Part shown: in pieces, positions 55,675 to 64,000 of the stretch
How positions within the stretch are numbered: position 1 is the stretch's first letter
Layout of the letters: every line of letters begins with the position of its first letter
Assembly: GCF_015840915.1 (NCBI RefSeq)
Contig: NZ_CP060398.1
Location: 3,782,001-3,846,000, forward strand
DNA: 64,000 nt
Direction of reading: 5' to 3'
Origin: Synechococcus sp. CBW1002
GTDB lineage: Bacteria; Cyanobacteriota; Cyanobacteriia; PCC-6307; Cyanobiaceae
Notes under the pieces: model-generated
What the model was told of the DNA's origin: nothing
Databases searched by the model: none
Seen by the model: only the letters and a program-made list of their open reading frames with translations
Made by a program: the position numbers and the translations under genes

Positions 55675-56381
55675 ATCGCACCCGCACGATTCTGATCAGT
55701 GGAGCCAGCCGGGGCATCGGCCTGGCCGTGGCCAAGCGGCTGCATGCCGGCGGTCATCGGCTCAGCCTGGGTGTGCGCAGCCCCGACGCGATGAAGACCG
55801 TCTTTGGCACCCGAGGCAGCAACGAGACCCTGATGATCCACCCCTACGAGGCCACCGACCCCGGCGCCGCCCAGGCCTGGGTCACATCGAGTGTGGAACA
55901 CTTCGGCGGCCTTGATGCGGTAGTCCACTGCGCTGGTATCTTCTCGCGAGTGGGGGTGGGCTTCGCCAGCGGCGAGGAGCGCGAGATCGCCCACACCCTT
56001 GAGGTGAACCTGATGGGACCCTGGTGGCTGAGTCGAGCGGCCTGGCCCCATCTGGTCGCCGGTGGCGATGGCAGGCTGATCGTGCTGGTGTCGATGAGCG
56101 GCAAGCGGATCAAGGGCAACCTCGCTGCCTACGGCGCCAGCAAGTTCGCCCTGCTGGGCCTCTGTCAGGCAATGCGCAACGAAGGCTGGGACGCCGGAAT
56201 CCGGGTCACTGCCCTCTGCCCAAGCTGGGTGAACACCGAGATGGCGGCAGGCGTCAAGACGCTCACGCCCGACGCGATGACCCAGCCGGAGAGTCTTGCC
56301 GCCACAGTCGCCCACCTGCTTGATCTGCCCCCGGCTGCAGTGCCGTTCGATTACGCGGTGAGCTGCCAGCTAGAGAGCTGA
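55671..56381 (+). CDS. short-chain dehydrogenase/reductase
   Basis: A 236-residue classical SDR using NAD(P)H. Cofactor motif ISGASRGIGLAV, structural HCAG, catalytic Ser in VLVSMSGKR and the YGASK Tyr-Lys (AAYGASKFALLGL) are present. Substrate unknown; keto-acyl or sugar alcohols are common for this class. GTG 55671 overlaps the CDF stop. Its 3' end overlaps the convergent RND gene by 12 bases. Confidence 0.88.
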   Translation: MNRTRTILISGASRGIGLAVAKRLHAGGHRLSLGVRSPDAMKTVFGTRGSNETLMIHPYEATDPGAAQAWVTSSVEHFGGLDAVVHCAGIFSRVGVGFASGEEREIAHTLEVNLMGPWWLSRAAWPHLVAGGDGRLIVLVSMSGKRIKGNLAAYGASKFALLGLCQAMRNEGWDAGIRVTALCPSWVNTEMAAGVKTLTPDAMTQPESLAATVAHLLDLPPAAVPFDYAVSCQLES

Positions 56382-59300
56382 ACTGCGGGGCTGCAGACGG
56401 CGGCGCTCCCAGCCCTTCACCAGTCGGTAGATCACCGGCACCACGAACAGGGTCAGCACTGTGGCCACCAGCAGGCCAAAGAACACCACGGTGCCAATGC
56501 TGATGCGACTGGCTGAGCCGGCACCACTGGCAAACAGCAACGGCAGAAATCCTGCCAGCGAGGAGATCGCCGTGAGCAGGATCGGTCGCACCCTTGCCAG
56601 GGCGGCGCCGTGGATCGCCGCCTGCAGGTCCATTCCTTCAGCCAGCCGTTGGTTGGCGAACTCCACGATAAGAATGCCGTTCTTCGCGGCCAGGCTGACC
56701 AGCACCAGCAGGCCCATCTGGCCATAGACATCCAGCGGCAGGCCTCGCAGGGCCAGGCCCAGCACCGCCCCCAGCAAAGCCAGAGGCACGGTGATCAGGA
56801 TGATGAACGGGTCGGCGAAGTTCTCGTACAGGCCGGCTAACACCAGCACCATCACCACCACCCCCAGGGCGAACACCCGCAGATTTCCTCCGCCTGCCTT
56901 GCGCTCCTCCCGTGCCAGTCCAGCCCATTCGAGATCGGTGCTGTTGCCCTGGCTCTTGCCCAGCCTCTCCAGTTCTGCCATCGCCTGGCCCGTGCTCACC
57001 CCCGCCTTGGGCAGGGCGCGAATCGAGATGGCACGCGCCAGACGGCTGTGGTTGATCGTGGTGGGTCCGGTGTCCTGTTCGACCCTCACCAGCTGGGCCA
57101 GGGGGATAAGCCGTCCGTCGCGGTTGCGCACGCGCAGGGAGAGCACATCGGTCTGATCGCGGCGATGACGACCATCGAGCTGCACAATCACCCGGCGCAC
57201 CTCGTCGCTCTCGAAGCTGTCGTTGACGTATTCACTGCCGAAGCTGGCACCGAGCGTGTCCACCACATCGGACAACTTCACCCCCAACGACGCCATCTGC
57301 AGCCGGTCGGGCACCAGCAGCAAGCGGGGCGAATCGGCGGTGAACCGGGTCGACACCCTCTCGAACAGCCCACTGGCCTGAGCTTCGGCAATGAAGGCCT
57401 CAGCCTGCCGCTGGAAATCGCTCAGGCTCAGCTGCCCGCCACTGGTATCGAGCAGTTCCAGCTCCAGGCCGCCCTCGCTGCTGAACCCCCGCACCGTGGG
57501 GGCCTCGCTGAGTTGCACCAGACCGTTGCGCACCTGTCCGCGCAGAGCTGCATTAAGACGTTTCACCACGGCGGCGCTGCTCTGATCCGCGGAGCGCCGC
57601 TCCTCGATCGGTCGCAGCCGCAGGAACACACTGCCCTTGTTCGGACTGCTGTCTCCGAAGGAGCGACCGGCATAGAAATTCCCGCTGGCCACCAGCGGTT
57701 CCGCGGCGATCACCTGACGCACCTGCTCCATCACCTGCTGGGTCTGGGGCAGGGCGGCGCCATCGGGCAGCACCACCGCAGCACGCAACTGGCCGCCATC
57801 TTCCTGGGGGATGAAGGCCGTAGGCCGCTGCTGCAGGGCCCACCCGGTGCAGAGCAGACCAACCAGCAGAACGGCCAGCACCGCCCGGGGACTGGCCATG
57901 ACCCGATCCAGCCAGCGGCCGTAGGGAGCTTCCAGCGCCTCGAGCCAGCGCTGGGGAGGGGTGATCCAGCGGGCCAGCCAGGCGGGCTCACGCCGCTCGG
58001 CGTGAAGCAGCCGGCTGGCGGCCACTGGGGTGAAGGTGAGGGCGTTGAAGGTGGAGAACACGATCGCCGCGCTGATCGCAATGGCGATCGGGGCATAGAG
58101 GCGACCCAGGCTTCCCGACAGGGTGAGGATCGGCAGGAACACCACCACCAGCACGAGCGAGGTGGCGATTACGGCCCCACCCAGTTCGTGCATGGCTTCG
58201 CGGGCCGCCTGCATCGGCGGGGTGCCGTTCTCGAGCCGTCGGCCGATGTCCTCACTCACCACAATGGCGTCGTCCACCACCAGGCCGGTGGCCAGCACCA
58301 TGCCGAACAGGCTGAGGGTATTGATCGAGGTGCCGGTTGCCAGCAGCACGCTGAGGGATCCCACCAGGGCCACCGGCACCGCTGCGGCAGTGATCAGAGC
58401 CAGGCGGCTGTTGCCCAGGCCGAGCATCAGCACCAGGAAGACCAGCAGCACGGCATCCCGCAGGCTGACCACCGTCTGGTCGATGCTGGCCCGCACGTTG
58501 TCGGCTTCATCCACGATCAGCTGCAGCTCCACCCCGGGAGGAAAGCGCGGCCGCAATTCATCGAGAGCGGCATTCACCGCTCGACTCACCTCCATGGCAT
58601 TGCTGCCGTCGCGCTGAAACACCCCGATCGCCACCACGGCATCGCCGGCCAGGTTGGTGGCGATCGTGTCGTACGACTCACTGCCAAGCTCCACCCGCCC
58701 CACCTCGCGCAACTGGGTGATGCCGCCGTTGCCACTGCGTGCCACCACCAGTTGCTCCAACTCGGCGACACTGCGCAGCCGGCCCTCCATGCGCAGAGGC
58801 AGGGTGACAAGCTGATCGGCGGGCGATGGTGCTTCTCCGACCTGACCCAGCGTGGCGAGCACGTTCTGGTCTTCGAGAGCGTCGCTGATGTCCTTGATCG
58901 TGAGGTTGCGCTCCTCCAGGGCCGCAGGGTCGAGCCAGAGCCGGAAGGCCAGGGAGCTGCCACCGAACAGGGCCACCTCCCCCACGCCGTTCACCCGATG
59001 CAGGCGGTCGCGCACCGTCTGCTCCACCCAGCCACTCAGAAACGCGTCGTCGTACTGGCTGCGGTCGGCACTGAAGCTCAGCACCATCAGCAGATCATCG
59101 GAGCTGCGGCGCACCTGAACGCCAAGACGCACCACCTGGGCCGGCAACTGCCGCGCCACCACCGTGGCTTCATTCTGAGTGTTGATCTGGTTGATCTCCG
59201 GATCACCACCCTCGAACGAGAGAGTGATCAGGCTGCCGTTGGAGGAACTCACCGAGCGGATCGCATCGAGTCGCTCCAGGCCGTTGAGCTGCTTCTCCAG

Positions 59301-59501
59301 CAGGCTGGTGACCCCCTGTTCCACCACCTCGGGGCCCGCACCGGGATAACTGGCCCTCACGGACACCCGACCCGGCGCGATCGGAGGCAGATTTTCAACC
59401 GGCAGGCCCGCCAGGCTGACGAAGCCGATCAGCAGCACCAACAGGCTGCAGACCAGGGTGAGCACCGGGCGGCGCAGGAAGGGATCGGAGACCGACTTCA
59501 A
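56370..59501 (-). CDS. RND-family (HAE1/AcrB-type) efflux transporter
   Basis: A 1043-residue inner-membrane pump with twelve helices and two large periplasmic loops, AcrB-like. The proton-relay Asp pair is in LATGLVVDDAIVVSEDI (about 405-409); YPGAGPEVVEQGV near the N-terminus and FANQRLAEGMD in the second half are typical. It should expel hydrophobic compounds or drugs. The start codon is TTG 59501 with no clear ribosome binding site. No membrane-fusion or outer-membrane partner gene is adjacent. Confidence 0.91.
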   Translation of the reverse strand: MKSVSDPFLRRPVLTLVCSLLVLLIGFVSLAGLPVENLPPIAPGRVSVRASYPGAGPEVVEQGVTSLLEKQLNGLERLDAIRSVSSSNGSLITLSFEGGDPEINQINTQNEATVVARQLPAQVVRLGVQVRRSSDDLLMVLSFSADRSQYDDAFLSGWVEQTVRDRLHRVNGVGEVALFGGSSLAFRLWLDPAALEERNLTIKDISDALEDQNVLATLGQVGEAPSPADQLVTLPLRMEGRLRSVAELEQLVVARSGNGGITQLREVGRVELGSESYDTIATNLAGDAVVAIGVFQRDGSNAMEVSRAVNAALDELRPRFPPGVELQLIVDEADNVRASIDQTVVSLRDAVLLVFLVLMLGLGNSRLALITAAAVPVALVGSLSVLLATGTSINTLSLFGMVLATGLVVDDAIVVSEDIGRRLENGTPPMQAAREAMHELGGAVIATSLVLVVVFLPILTLSGSLGRLYAPIAIAISAAIVFSTFNALTFTPVAASRLLHAERREPAWLARWITPPQRWLEALEAPYGRWLDRVMASPRAVLAVLLVGLLCTGWALQQRPTAFIPQEDGGQLRAAVVLPDGAALPQTQQVMEQVRQVIAAEPLVASGNFYAGRSFGDSSPNKGSVFLRLRPIEERRSADQSSAAVVKRLNAALRGQVRNGLVQLSEAPTVRGFSSEGGLELELLDTSGGQLSLSDFQRQAEAFIAEAQASGLFERVSTRFTADSPRLLLVPDRLQMASLGVKLSDVVDTLGASFGSEYVNDSFESDEVRRVIVQLDGRHRRDQTDVLSLRVRNRDGRLIPLAQLVRVEQDTGPTTINHSRLARAISIRALPKAGVSTGQAMAELERLGKSQGNSTDLEWAGLAREERKAGGGNLRVFALGVVVMVLVLAGLYENFADPFIILITVPLALLGAVLGLALRGLPLDVYGQMGLLVLVSLAAKNGILIVEFANQRLAEGMDLQAAIHGAALARVRPILLTAISSLAGFLPLLFASGAGSASRISIGTVVFFGLLVATVLTLFVVPVIYRLVKGWERRRLQPRSSAL

Positions 59502-59635
59502 GACGGCAGCAGCTCAGGAGGGAAACTCAAGGAAGAGTCAGCAGCGACCGCCTAACGGAGGAGTGGCTGTTGACGCTGAGATCCTGCTGGAAAGGGCCGT
59601 TCAGCGCGAGGGCGGGGAGGTTGGGATGCGGAAAC

Positions 59636-59872
59636 TCAGCCGATGTCGCGCTTCAGAACGACATAGAGGTAATCGGGCGACTTGTAGCGGCTGGGCAGAC
59701 AGGTATGCAATTGCTCGAGGCGACTCCAGCAGACGGTGCGTTTGATCATTTCAATCGCCTTGCCCTCCTTGAGCAGCAGGCGCATGGCCTTGCAATAGAG
59801 GGAATAATTGGCTTCCAGCTCCCCGATGGTGAGAGTCTGAGACACTCCTGTGAGGGGCTTGACGCTGGTCAT
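59636..59872 (-). CDS. conserved small cyanobacterial protein
   Basis: A 78-residue protein with strongly protein-like composition: LTIGELEANYSLYCKAMRLL then CWSRLEQLHTCLPSRYKSPD and a C-terminal YLYVVLKRDIG. I recall close relatives in many marine Synechococcus and Prochlorococcus, where it is uncharacterised. ATG 59872. It is upstream of the RND gene on the same strand, 134 bases away. Function unknown. Confidence 0.8.
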   Translation of the reverse strand: MTSVKPLTGVSQTLTIGELEANYSLYCKAMRLLLKEGKAIEMIKRTVCWSRLEQLHTCLPSRYKSPDYLYVVLKRDIG

Positions 59873-60005
59873 AGGCCTCCGTGCAACCCAGAGGGTTGAG
59901 TGCGGTCATCGACCACCCTACGGGTTGATCGTGGCACCGGGGCGCTTCGGCAACAGTCGCTACCGAGGCCACGGGACAATCGCAACACACGAGGGCGCCC
60001 TCCCA

Positions 60006-61502
60006 TCAGGGCACCGAGGCCGTGACTGGCGTCCTGTGCTCGAGCACCGCCAGCTCGGTCTCACCGATGCGGCCCACAGCCCGCAGGGCCGCGGTGATGC
60101 GATCGATGTCCAGCACGGCATGGCAACGGACTCCAGCCGCATCAAGCCGCTCGCGGGCGCTGGAATCGGCGACACCGCCGTGGTCGATGAACACGACAAC
60201 GTCGTCAACGATCAGACCCGAACTTTCAAGCTTGCCGATGCCTTCCAGCACACTACGGCCGGTGATCAGAATGTCGTCGACCACCAGCACACGATCACCG
60301 GGATCGAAATCCCCCTCGATCAAGCGGCGAGCTCCGTGGGCCTTCACTTCCTTGCGGGGATAAATCAGTGGTTTGTGCAGCTGCAGCGACAACCCAGTGG
60401 CCGTGGGCAGAGATCCATAGGGAATGCCGGCGATGCGATCAAACGGCAGCCCCTCGATGACCTCGGCATAGGCATGCAGAACCCGGTGAAAGAGATTGGG
60501 ATCAGAGATGATCTGACGCAGGTCGATGTAGTAATTGAACACGGCCCCCGAAGCCTGCACGTACTCACCGAACAGCAGGCAACCGATATCAAAGAGATCC
60601 ACGATCAACTCCTCCATCGGATCCACGGCCGCCTCGGGCTGCGGTAACCACAGCTGGCAGGAGCCATCACCGCCGATCGGTCGGGCTTCAAGGCAACGCA
60701 ACCGCTGTTCCTCGATGCGGAGCTTGAGCTGCTCGGCCCGCGGGCCGATGTCGTCTTCCACCAGCAGGTTCTGGGGCAGCGGCAGCAGCAGGCCATCGGC
60801 CGCGGCGGTGAGGCCGGCCTGCAGCAGTGCCTCCAGGCGCTCCTCCTCCCCCCAGAGGCTGCGCAGGATCAGAAACCGCTCCGGCGCCTCCTGGCGCACC
60901 CGCGCCAGGATCTCCGGATCACTGGTGCCCACCTCCAGCAGCAACTGCTCCGGCGTCGCCCAGAGTTGGCACTCGCGCACGATGCGCAGATAGAGCGGAT
61001 TGGTCTCGTCGGGATAGTGCTGCAGCACCCGCGCGGCGGCGTTGGAGCTGTGGCAGGTCACCACCACCGCCCGGGAGGGATGCAGCAGAAACGGGGCGGC
61101 GATGTCCTGACCGGCCAGGGGGGAGAGGGTCACGGCGTCGGCCCCCAGATCGCGGAACAGGTAATGCGCCAGGGCCGAGGAGGTGTTGAGATCGCCGTGC
61201 TTGGCGTCGATGATCAAGGGGATGCTGAGCGGCACGAGCTCACGCACCTCGCGCAGCAGCTCCAGGCCGATCGGACCGAGCGCCTGGTAGAAGCCGAGGC
61301 TGGGCTTGTAGGCGCAGACATGGGTGGAGGTGGCCTCGACCACCTCCTTGATCCAGTAGCGGGCCTGACTGAGGAAGGAGCGGCCCGCCATGCCACGGCG
61401 CTGCACCCAGTTCTGCAACATCTCCGGGTTGGGGTCCAGCCCGGTCACCAGCAGCGACTGGTTCTCGGCGATGGCTTCGGTGAGGGAAACGAAAAAGCCC
61501 AC
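60006..61502 (-). CDS. pyrFE: bifunctional orotidine 5'-phosphate decarboxylase / orotate phosphoribosyltransferase
   Basis: A 498-residue fusion for the last two steps of UMP synthesis. The N-terminal OMP decarboxylase has the catalytic Lys in IPLIIDAKHGDLNTSS and CHSSNAAA; the C-terminal OPRT (about 300-498) has GIPYGSLP, LHKPLIYPRKEVKAHG and the PRPP-binding VLVVDDILITGRSVLEG. The order, decarboxylase first, is the cyanobacterial arrangement and opposite to the animal UMP synthase. GTG 61502 (MGFFVSLTEAI) is preferred; an upstream 21-residue extension is unconserved. Probably co-transcribed with pyrC, about 95 bases away. Confidence 0.92.
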   Translation of the reverse strand: MGFFVSLTEAIAENQSLLVTGLDPNPEMLQNWVQRRGMAGRSFLSQARYWIKEVVEATSTHVCAYKPSLGFYQALGPIGLELLREVRELVPLSIPLIIDAKHGDLNTSSALAHYLFRDLGADAVTLSPLAGQDIAAPFLLHPSRAVVVTCHSSNAAARVLQHYPDETNPLYLRIVRECQLWATPEQLLLEVGTSDPEILARVRQEAPERFLILRSLWGEEERLEALLQAGLTAAADGLLLPLPQNLLVEDDIGPRAEQLKLRIEEQRLRCLEARPIGGDGSCQLWLPQPEAAVDPMEELIVDLFDIGCLLFGEYVQASGAVFNYYIDLRQIISDPNLFHRVLHAYAEVIEGLPFDRIAGIPYGSLPTATGLSLQLHKPLIYPRKEVKAHGARRLIEGDFDPGDRVLVVDDILITGRSVLEGIGKLESSGLIVDDVVVFIDHGGVADSSARERLDAAGVRCHAVLDIDRITAALRAVGRIGETELAVLEHRTPVTASVP

Positions 61503-61598
61503 GCGCGGGGGGCGGCATGGATGGGTGCTAAGCCGGCCGCTCTGCAGCAGACACCTGCGTGACACAGGACTTATTGATCCGCACCTGGATGGCCCGGA

Positions 61599-62681
61599 TC
61601 ATCCAGCGGCAATCGCGTGGGCCAGAGGGGTCGCCAGACGCCACGGCAGGGTCTCGCCGGCATGGAAGGGCACCAGCTCGATCGCCCGGCCCGCCGCGTC
61701 ATTGCGGTGGAGCTGCGCCGGAATCGGCTGGGGCACCCGCTCCAGAGTGATCGTGCCCTCGTTGAGGGGTAGGCCGTAGAAGCGGGGACCGAACACCGAG
61801 GCAAAGGCCTCGAACCGATCGAGCGCCTTCTCCTGATCAAACACCTGGGCGTAGCTCTCCAGGGCCCAGGGTGCGTTGAAGATGCCGGCGCAGCCGCAGG
61901 ACGTTTCCTTGGCGGCGCGACCGTGGGGCGCCGAATCGGTTCCCAGGAAAAAGCGGGGGTCACCGGAGACGGCCGCGGCCCGCAGGGCGAGGCGATGGAG
62001 CTCCCGTTTGGCCACCGGCAGGCAGTAGAAATCCGGCCGCAGGCCACCGCTGAACATGGCGTTGCGGTTGATGTGCAGATGGTGCGGTGTGATCGTGGCC
62101 GCCAGATTGGCGGGCGTCCCGCGCACGAAATCCACCGCATCCGCGGTGGTGATGTGTTCCAGCACCACCTTCAGAGCGGGATGGCGCTGCAACAGCGGCT
62201 GCAGATGGCGCTCGATGAAGACCGCCTCGCGATCAAAGATGTCGATCGAGGCCTCGGTGACCTCGCCATGGATCAGCAGGGGCATGCCGATCCGCTCCAT
62301 GGTCTCCAGCACCGGCGCGATCGCCGCGGGATCGGTGACTCCCGCCGCCGAATTCGTGGTGGCGTGGGCCGGATAGAGCTTGCAGGCCGTGAACACACCG
62401 TCGGCGAAGCCGGCCGCAATCTCTGCCGGATCGATCGTGTCGGTGAGGTAGGCGGTGAGCAGCGGCGTGAACGTGCATCCATCCGGAAGGGCCGCCTGGA
62501 TGCGTTCGCGGTAGGCCCGGGCCGCCGCCACCGTGGTGATCGGCGGCCGCAGGTTGGGCATCACGATCGCCCGGGCGAACTGCCGCGCCGTGTCGGACAC
62601 CACGGCCTGCAACATGGCGCCGTCGCGCAGATGCACATGCCAGTCGTCGGGCTGACGGATCGTGAGGCGCTCGACAGCCAT
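61599..62681 (-). CDS. pyrC: dihydroorotase (class II, PyrC)
   Basis: A 360-residue zinc amidohydrolase cyclising carbamoyl-aspartate to dihydroorotate in pyrimidine synthesis. Metal-binding motifs: [10 protein letters not shown] near the start, the carbamylated Lys in [13 protein letters not shown], His residues in IHGEV and VLEHITT, and Asp in [18 protein letters not shown] 62681 ([10 protein letters not shown]) is chosen over TTG 62687. It is first in the operon with pyrFE. Confidence 0.95.
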   Translation of the reverse strand: MAVERLTIRQPDDWHVHLRDGAMLQAVVSDTARQFARAIVMPNLRPPITTVAAARAYRERIQAALPDGCTFTPLLTAYLTDTIDPAEIAAGFADGVFTACKLYPAHATTNSAAGVTDPAAIAPVLETMERIGMPLLIHGEVTEASIDIFDREAVFIERHLQPLLQRHPALKVVLEHITTADAVDFVRGTPANLAATITPHHLHINRNAMFSGGLRPDFYCLPVAKRELHRLALRAAAVSGDPRFFLGTDSAPHGRAAKETSCGCAGIFNAPWALESYAQVFDQEKALDRFEAFASVFGPRFYGLPLNEGTITLERVPQPIPAQLHRNDAAGRAIELVPFHAGETLPWRLATPLAHAIAAG

Positions 62682-62800
62682 GGGCAACGGCAGAACAGGG
62701 ACAAGCCAGGATTGACCCTAGGCAGCGGCCACCGCCCTGCCCGATCCAGGCGGCTGAAACACCCCCGGGCCGCCACATTGGAGCCAGCGGCACCGGCAAG

Positions 62801-64000
62801 GTGACCTACCGGGAGGCGAACGCCCTGATCACGGCCCTGCGGCGCCCAGCGGCCTACGACCATCCCGTGGGCCGGATCGTCCTGCTGGAGACCCACATCT
62901 CCTGGGTGCTGCTCAGCGGGCCGTACGCCTACAAGGTCAAGAAACCGGTGAGCTTCGGCTTCGTCGATTTCTCCACCCTGGAGCTCCGCCGCCAGTTCTG
63001 CGCCGAGGAGCTTCGGCTCAACCAACGGCTCGCGCCCGATCTCTACCTGGACGTGGTGCCGATTCTCGGCCCGGTGGGGCAGGCCCGCTTCGGCCCGCCC
63101 GAGGCCCTGATGGGGCCAAGCGACGCTCCCCTCGAAGACGAGCTCGACGCGATGATCGATGTGGCCGTGCGGATGCGCCAGTTCGATCAGGACGACCTGC
63201 TGCCGGCCGCCCTGAAACGGGGTGCCATCAATGGCGGGATGATCGATCGGCTGGCCCACGATCTGGCCTGCTTTCAGGCCCGGGCCGCCATCGCCGCTCC
63301 GTCAGGCCCCTACGGCAGCTTCGAGGCGGTGGTGGCGCCGGCGGACGCCAACATCGCGGCGCTGATGGCGGTGGAGGTCCTGATCCCCCGATTGCGGCCC
63401 CTGCAGGACTGGAGCCGCACCACCCTGGCCGCCCTGGCGCCGCTGCTGCCCGCCCGCCGCCAGGCGGAGCGGATCCGTGAAGGCCACGGCGATCTGCACC
63501 TCGGCAACATGGCCCTGCTGGGCGGGCGGATCACCGTGTTCGACGCCCTCGAGTTCAACCCTGCCCTGCGTTGGATCGACGTGATCAGCGATCTGGCCTT
63601 CCTGGTGATGGATCTGCACCAGAGCGGCCATGCGGGCCTGGGCTGGCGGCTGCTCAACCGCTGGCTGGAGAGCAGCGGCGACTACGAAGGCCTGCGGCTC
63701 TGGCGCTGGTATGAGGCCTACCGCGCCCTGGTGCGGGCCAAGGTGGCGGTGCTGCGCGCCACGCAGCAGGGCCTGCCCCCCCTTGGAGACCCGTCCACAG
63801 CGGCCAGCGTGGAGCGCTATCTGGCGTTGGCGGAGGGATTGATGCGGCCGACTCCGCAGGCACTGGTGCTCACCCACGGGGTGTCGGGATCCGGCAAATC
63901 CCACCACAGCCTGCAGGTCTGCGAACGGCTGGGGGCGATCCGCATCCGTTCCGACGTGGAACGCAAGCGGCTGGCGGGCCTGTGGGGAGAGCCCCGCCAG
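62801..64000 (+). CDS. aminoglycoside-phosphotransferase-like / P-loop ATPase fusion, 3' truncated by window
   Basis: An open frame from GTG 62801 runs off the window after 400 codons. The N-terminal part begins YDHPVGRIVLLETHISWVLL, with YKVKKPVSFGFVDFS and the APH-type catalytic HGDLHLGNM (near 63484) and FDALEFN; the following domain has Walker A GVSGSGKS near 63880 and continues IRIRSDVERKRL. Such APH-AAA proteins are common in cyanobacteria and proteobacteria and are often annotated as gluconate-kinase-like; substrate unknown. It diverges from pyrC with a 119-base gap. Confidence 0.83.
   Translation, partial: MTYREANALITALRRPAAYDHPVGRIVLLETHISWVLLSGPYAYKVKKPVSFGFVDFSTLELRRQFCAEELRLNQRLAPDLYLDVVPILGPVGQARFGPPEALMGPSDAPLEDELDAMIDVAVRMRQFDQDDLLPAALKRGAINGGMIDRLAHDLACFQARAAIAAPSGPYGSFEAVVAPADANIAALMAVEVLIPRLRPLQDWSRTTLAALAPLLPARRQAERIREGHGDLHLGNMALLGGRITVFDALEFNPALRWIDVISDLAFLVMDLHQSGHAGLGWRLLNRWLESSGDYEGLRLWRWYEAYRALVRAKVAVLRATQQGLPPLGDPSTAASVERYLALAEGLMRPTPQALVLTHGVSGSGKSHHSLQVCERLGAIRIRSDVERKRLAGLWGEPRQ

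Noticed and set aside
57048-59555. 835-residue open frame on the plus strand
   Set aside because: It is the antisense shadow of the RND transporter gene; composition is Gln/His/Gly-rich as expected for a high-GC reverse frame.
1-64000. tRNA, rRNA, CRISPR or phage genes
   Set aside because: No T-loop consensus within a cloverleaf context, no rRNA-like stretch, no regular repeat-spacer array and no phage structural genes were seen by eye.

Overview
This window is a piece of a high-GC cyanobacterial chromosome, most like the Cyanobium / freshwater-brackish Synechococcus group. Support comes from HIP1 octamers (GCGATCGC at 7065, 16978, 19594, 46660 and 62317), a glucosylglycerol-phosphate phosphatase (StpA), a VTE6-like DUF92 protein, a fused PyrF-PyrE enzyme and several small proteins of a picocyanobacterial type. 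No rRNA, tRNA, CRISPR array or phage was seen. Family names are from memory and motif reading, not from a search.

Layout. 1-9760: RsmE (5' cut by the window), DUF92 protein, group 3 sigma factor, SGNH hydrolase, a phosphonate-type ABC permease/ATPase pair (PhnE-PhnC), an AT-richer gap, a divergent cation-efflux-like protein and two coupled exported proteins. 9764-16330: carbon metabolism, with a D-lactate-type dehydrogenase, a glycogen debranching enzyme carrying an in-frame TAG near its start, and acetate kinase directly behind phosphoketolase. 17140-28000: PhnD-like binding protein, aminotransferase, a urea transporter with a C-terminal EF-hand domain split by a dead IS256 element, uracil-DNA glycosylase, a lipoprotein/permease deletion chimera, IspG and a C-terminal processing protease.

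28152-35822 is the most distinctive block: seven genes for a V/A-type rotary ATPase (B-D-I-K-E-DUF2764-A) of the Chlamydia/spirochaete/Bacteroidetes kind, very unusual for a cyanobacterium, which normally relies on F-type ATP synthase. The gene order is a circular permutation of the order known in those phyla, and the only non-overlapping joint (K to E) marks the likely ancestral operon start.

35880-49730: membrane protein, two MscS-family channels, StpA, a cytochrome P450 frameshifted just before its haem loop, a lipase-acyltransferase pair, MAPEG protein and small cyanobacterial proteins. Two mechanosensitive channels and StpA together suggest a cell coping with changing salinity. 49833-52775: IS630 and IS1182 elements lie back to back, with CTAG at both outer ends and at their joint; the outer end abuts the start of a membrane diguanylate cyclase. 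54600-64000: CDF zinc-type exporter, SDR, RND pump, PyrFE and PyrC (pyrimidine synthesis), and an aminoglycoside-phosphotransferase/P-loop fusion cut by the window end.

At least four genes or gene pairs are visibly broken (glgX, urea transporter, lipoprotein/permease chimera, P450), besides the dead transposase. This suggests recent decay and insertion-sequence activity, though single-base lesions could also be sequencing errors.
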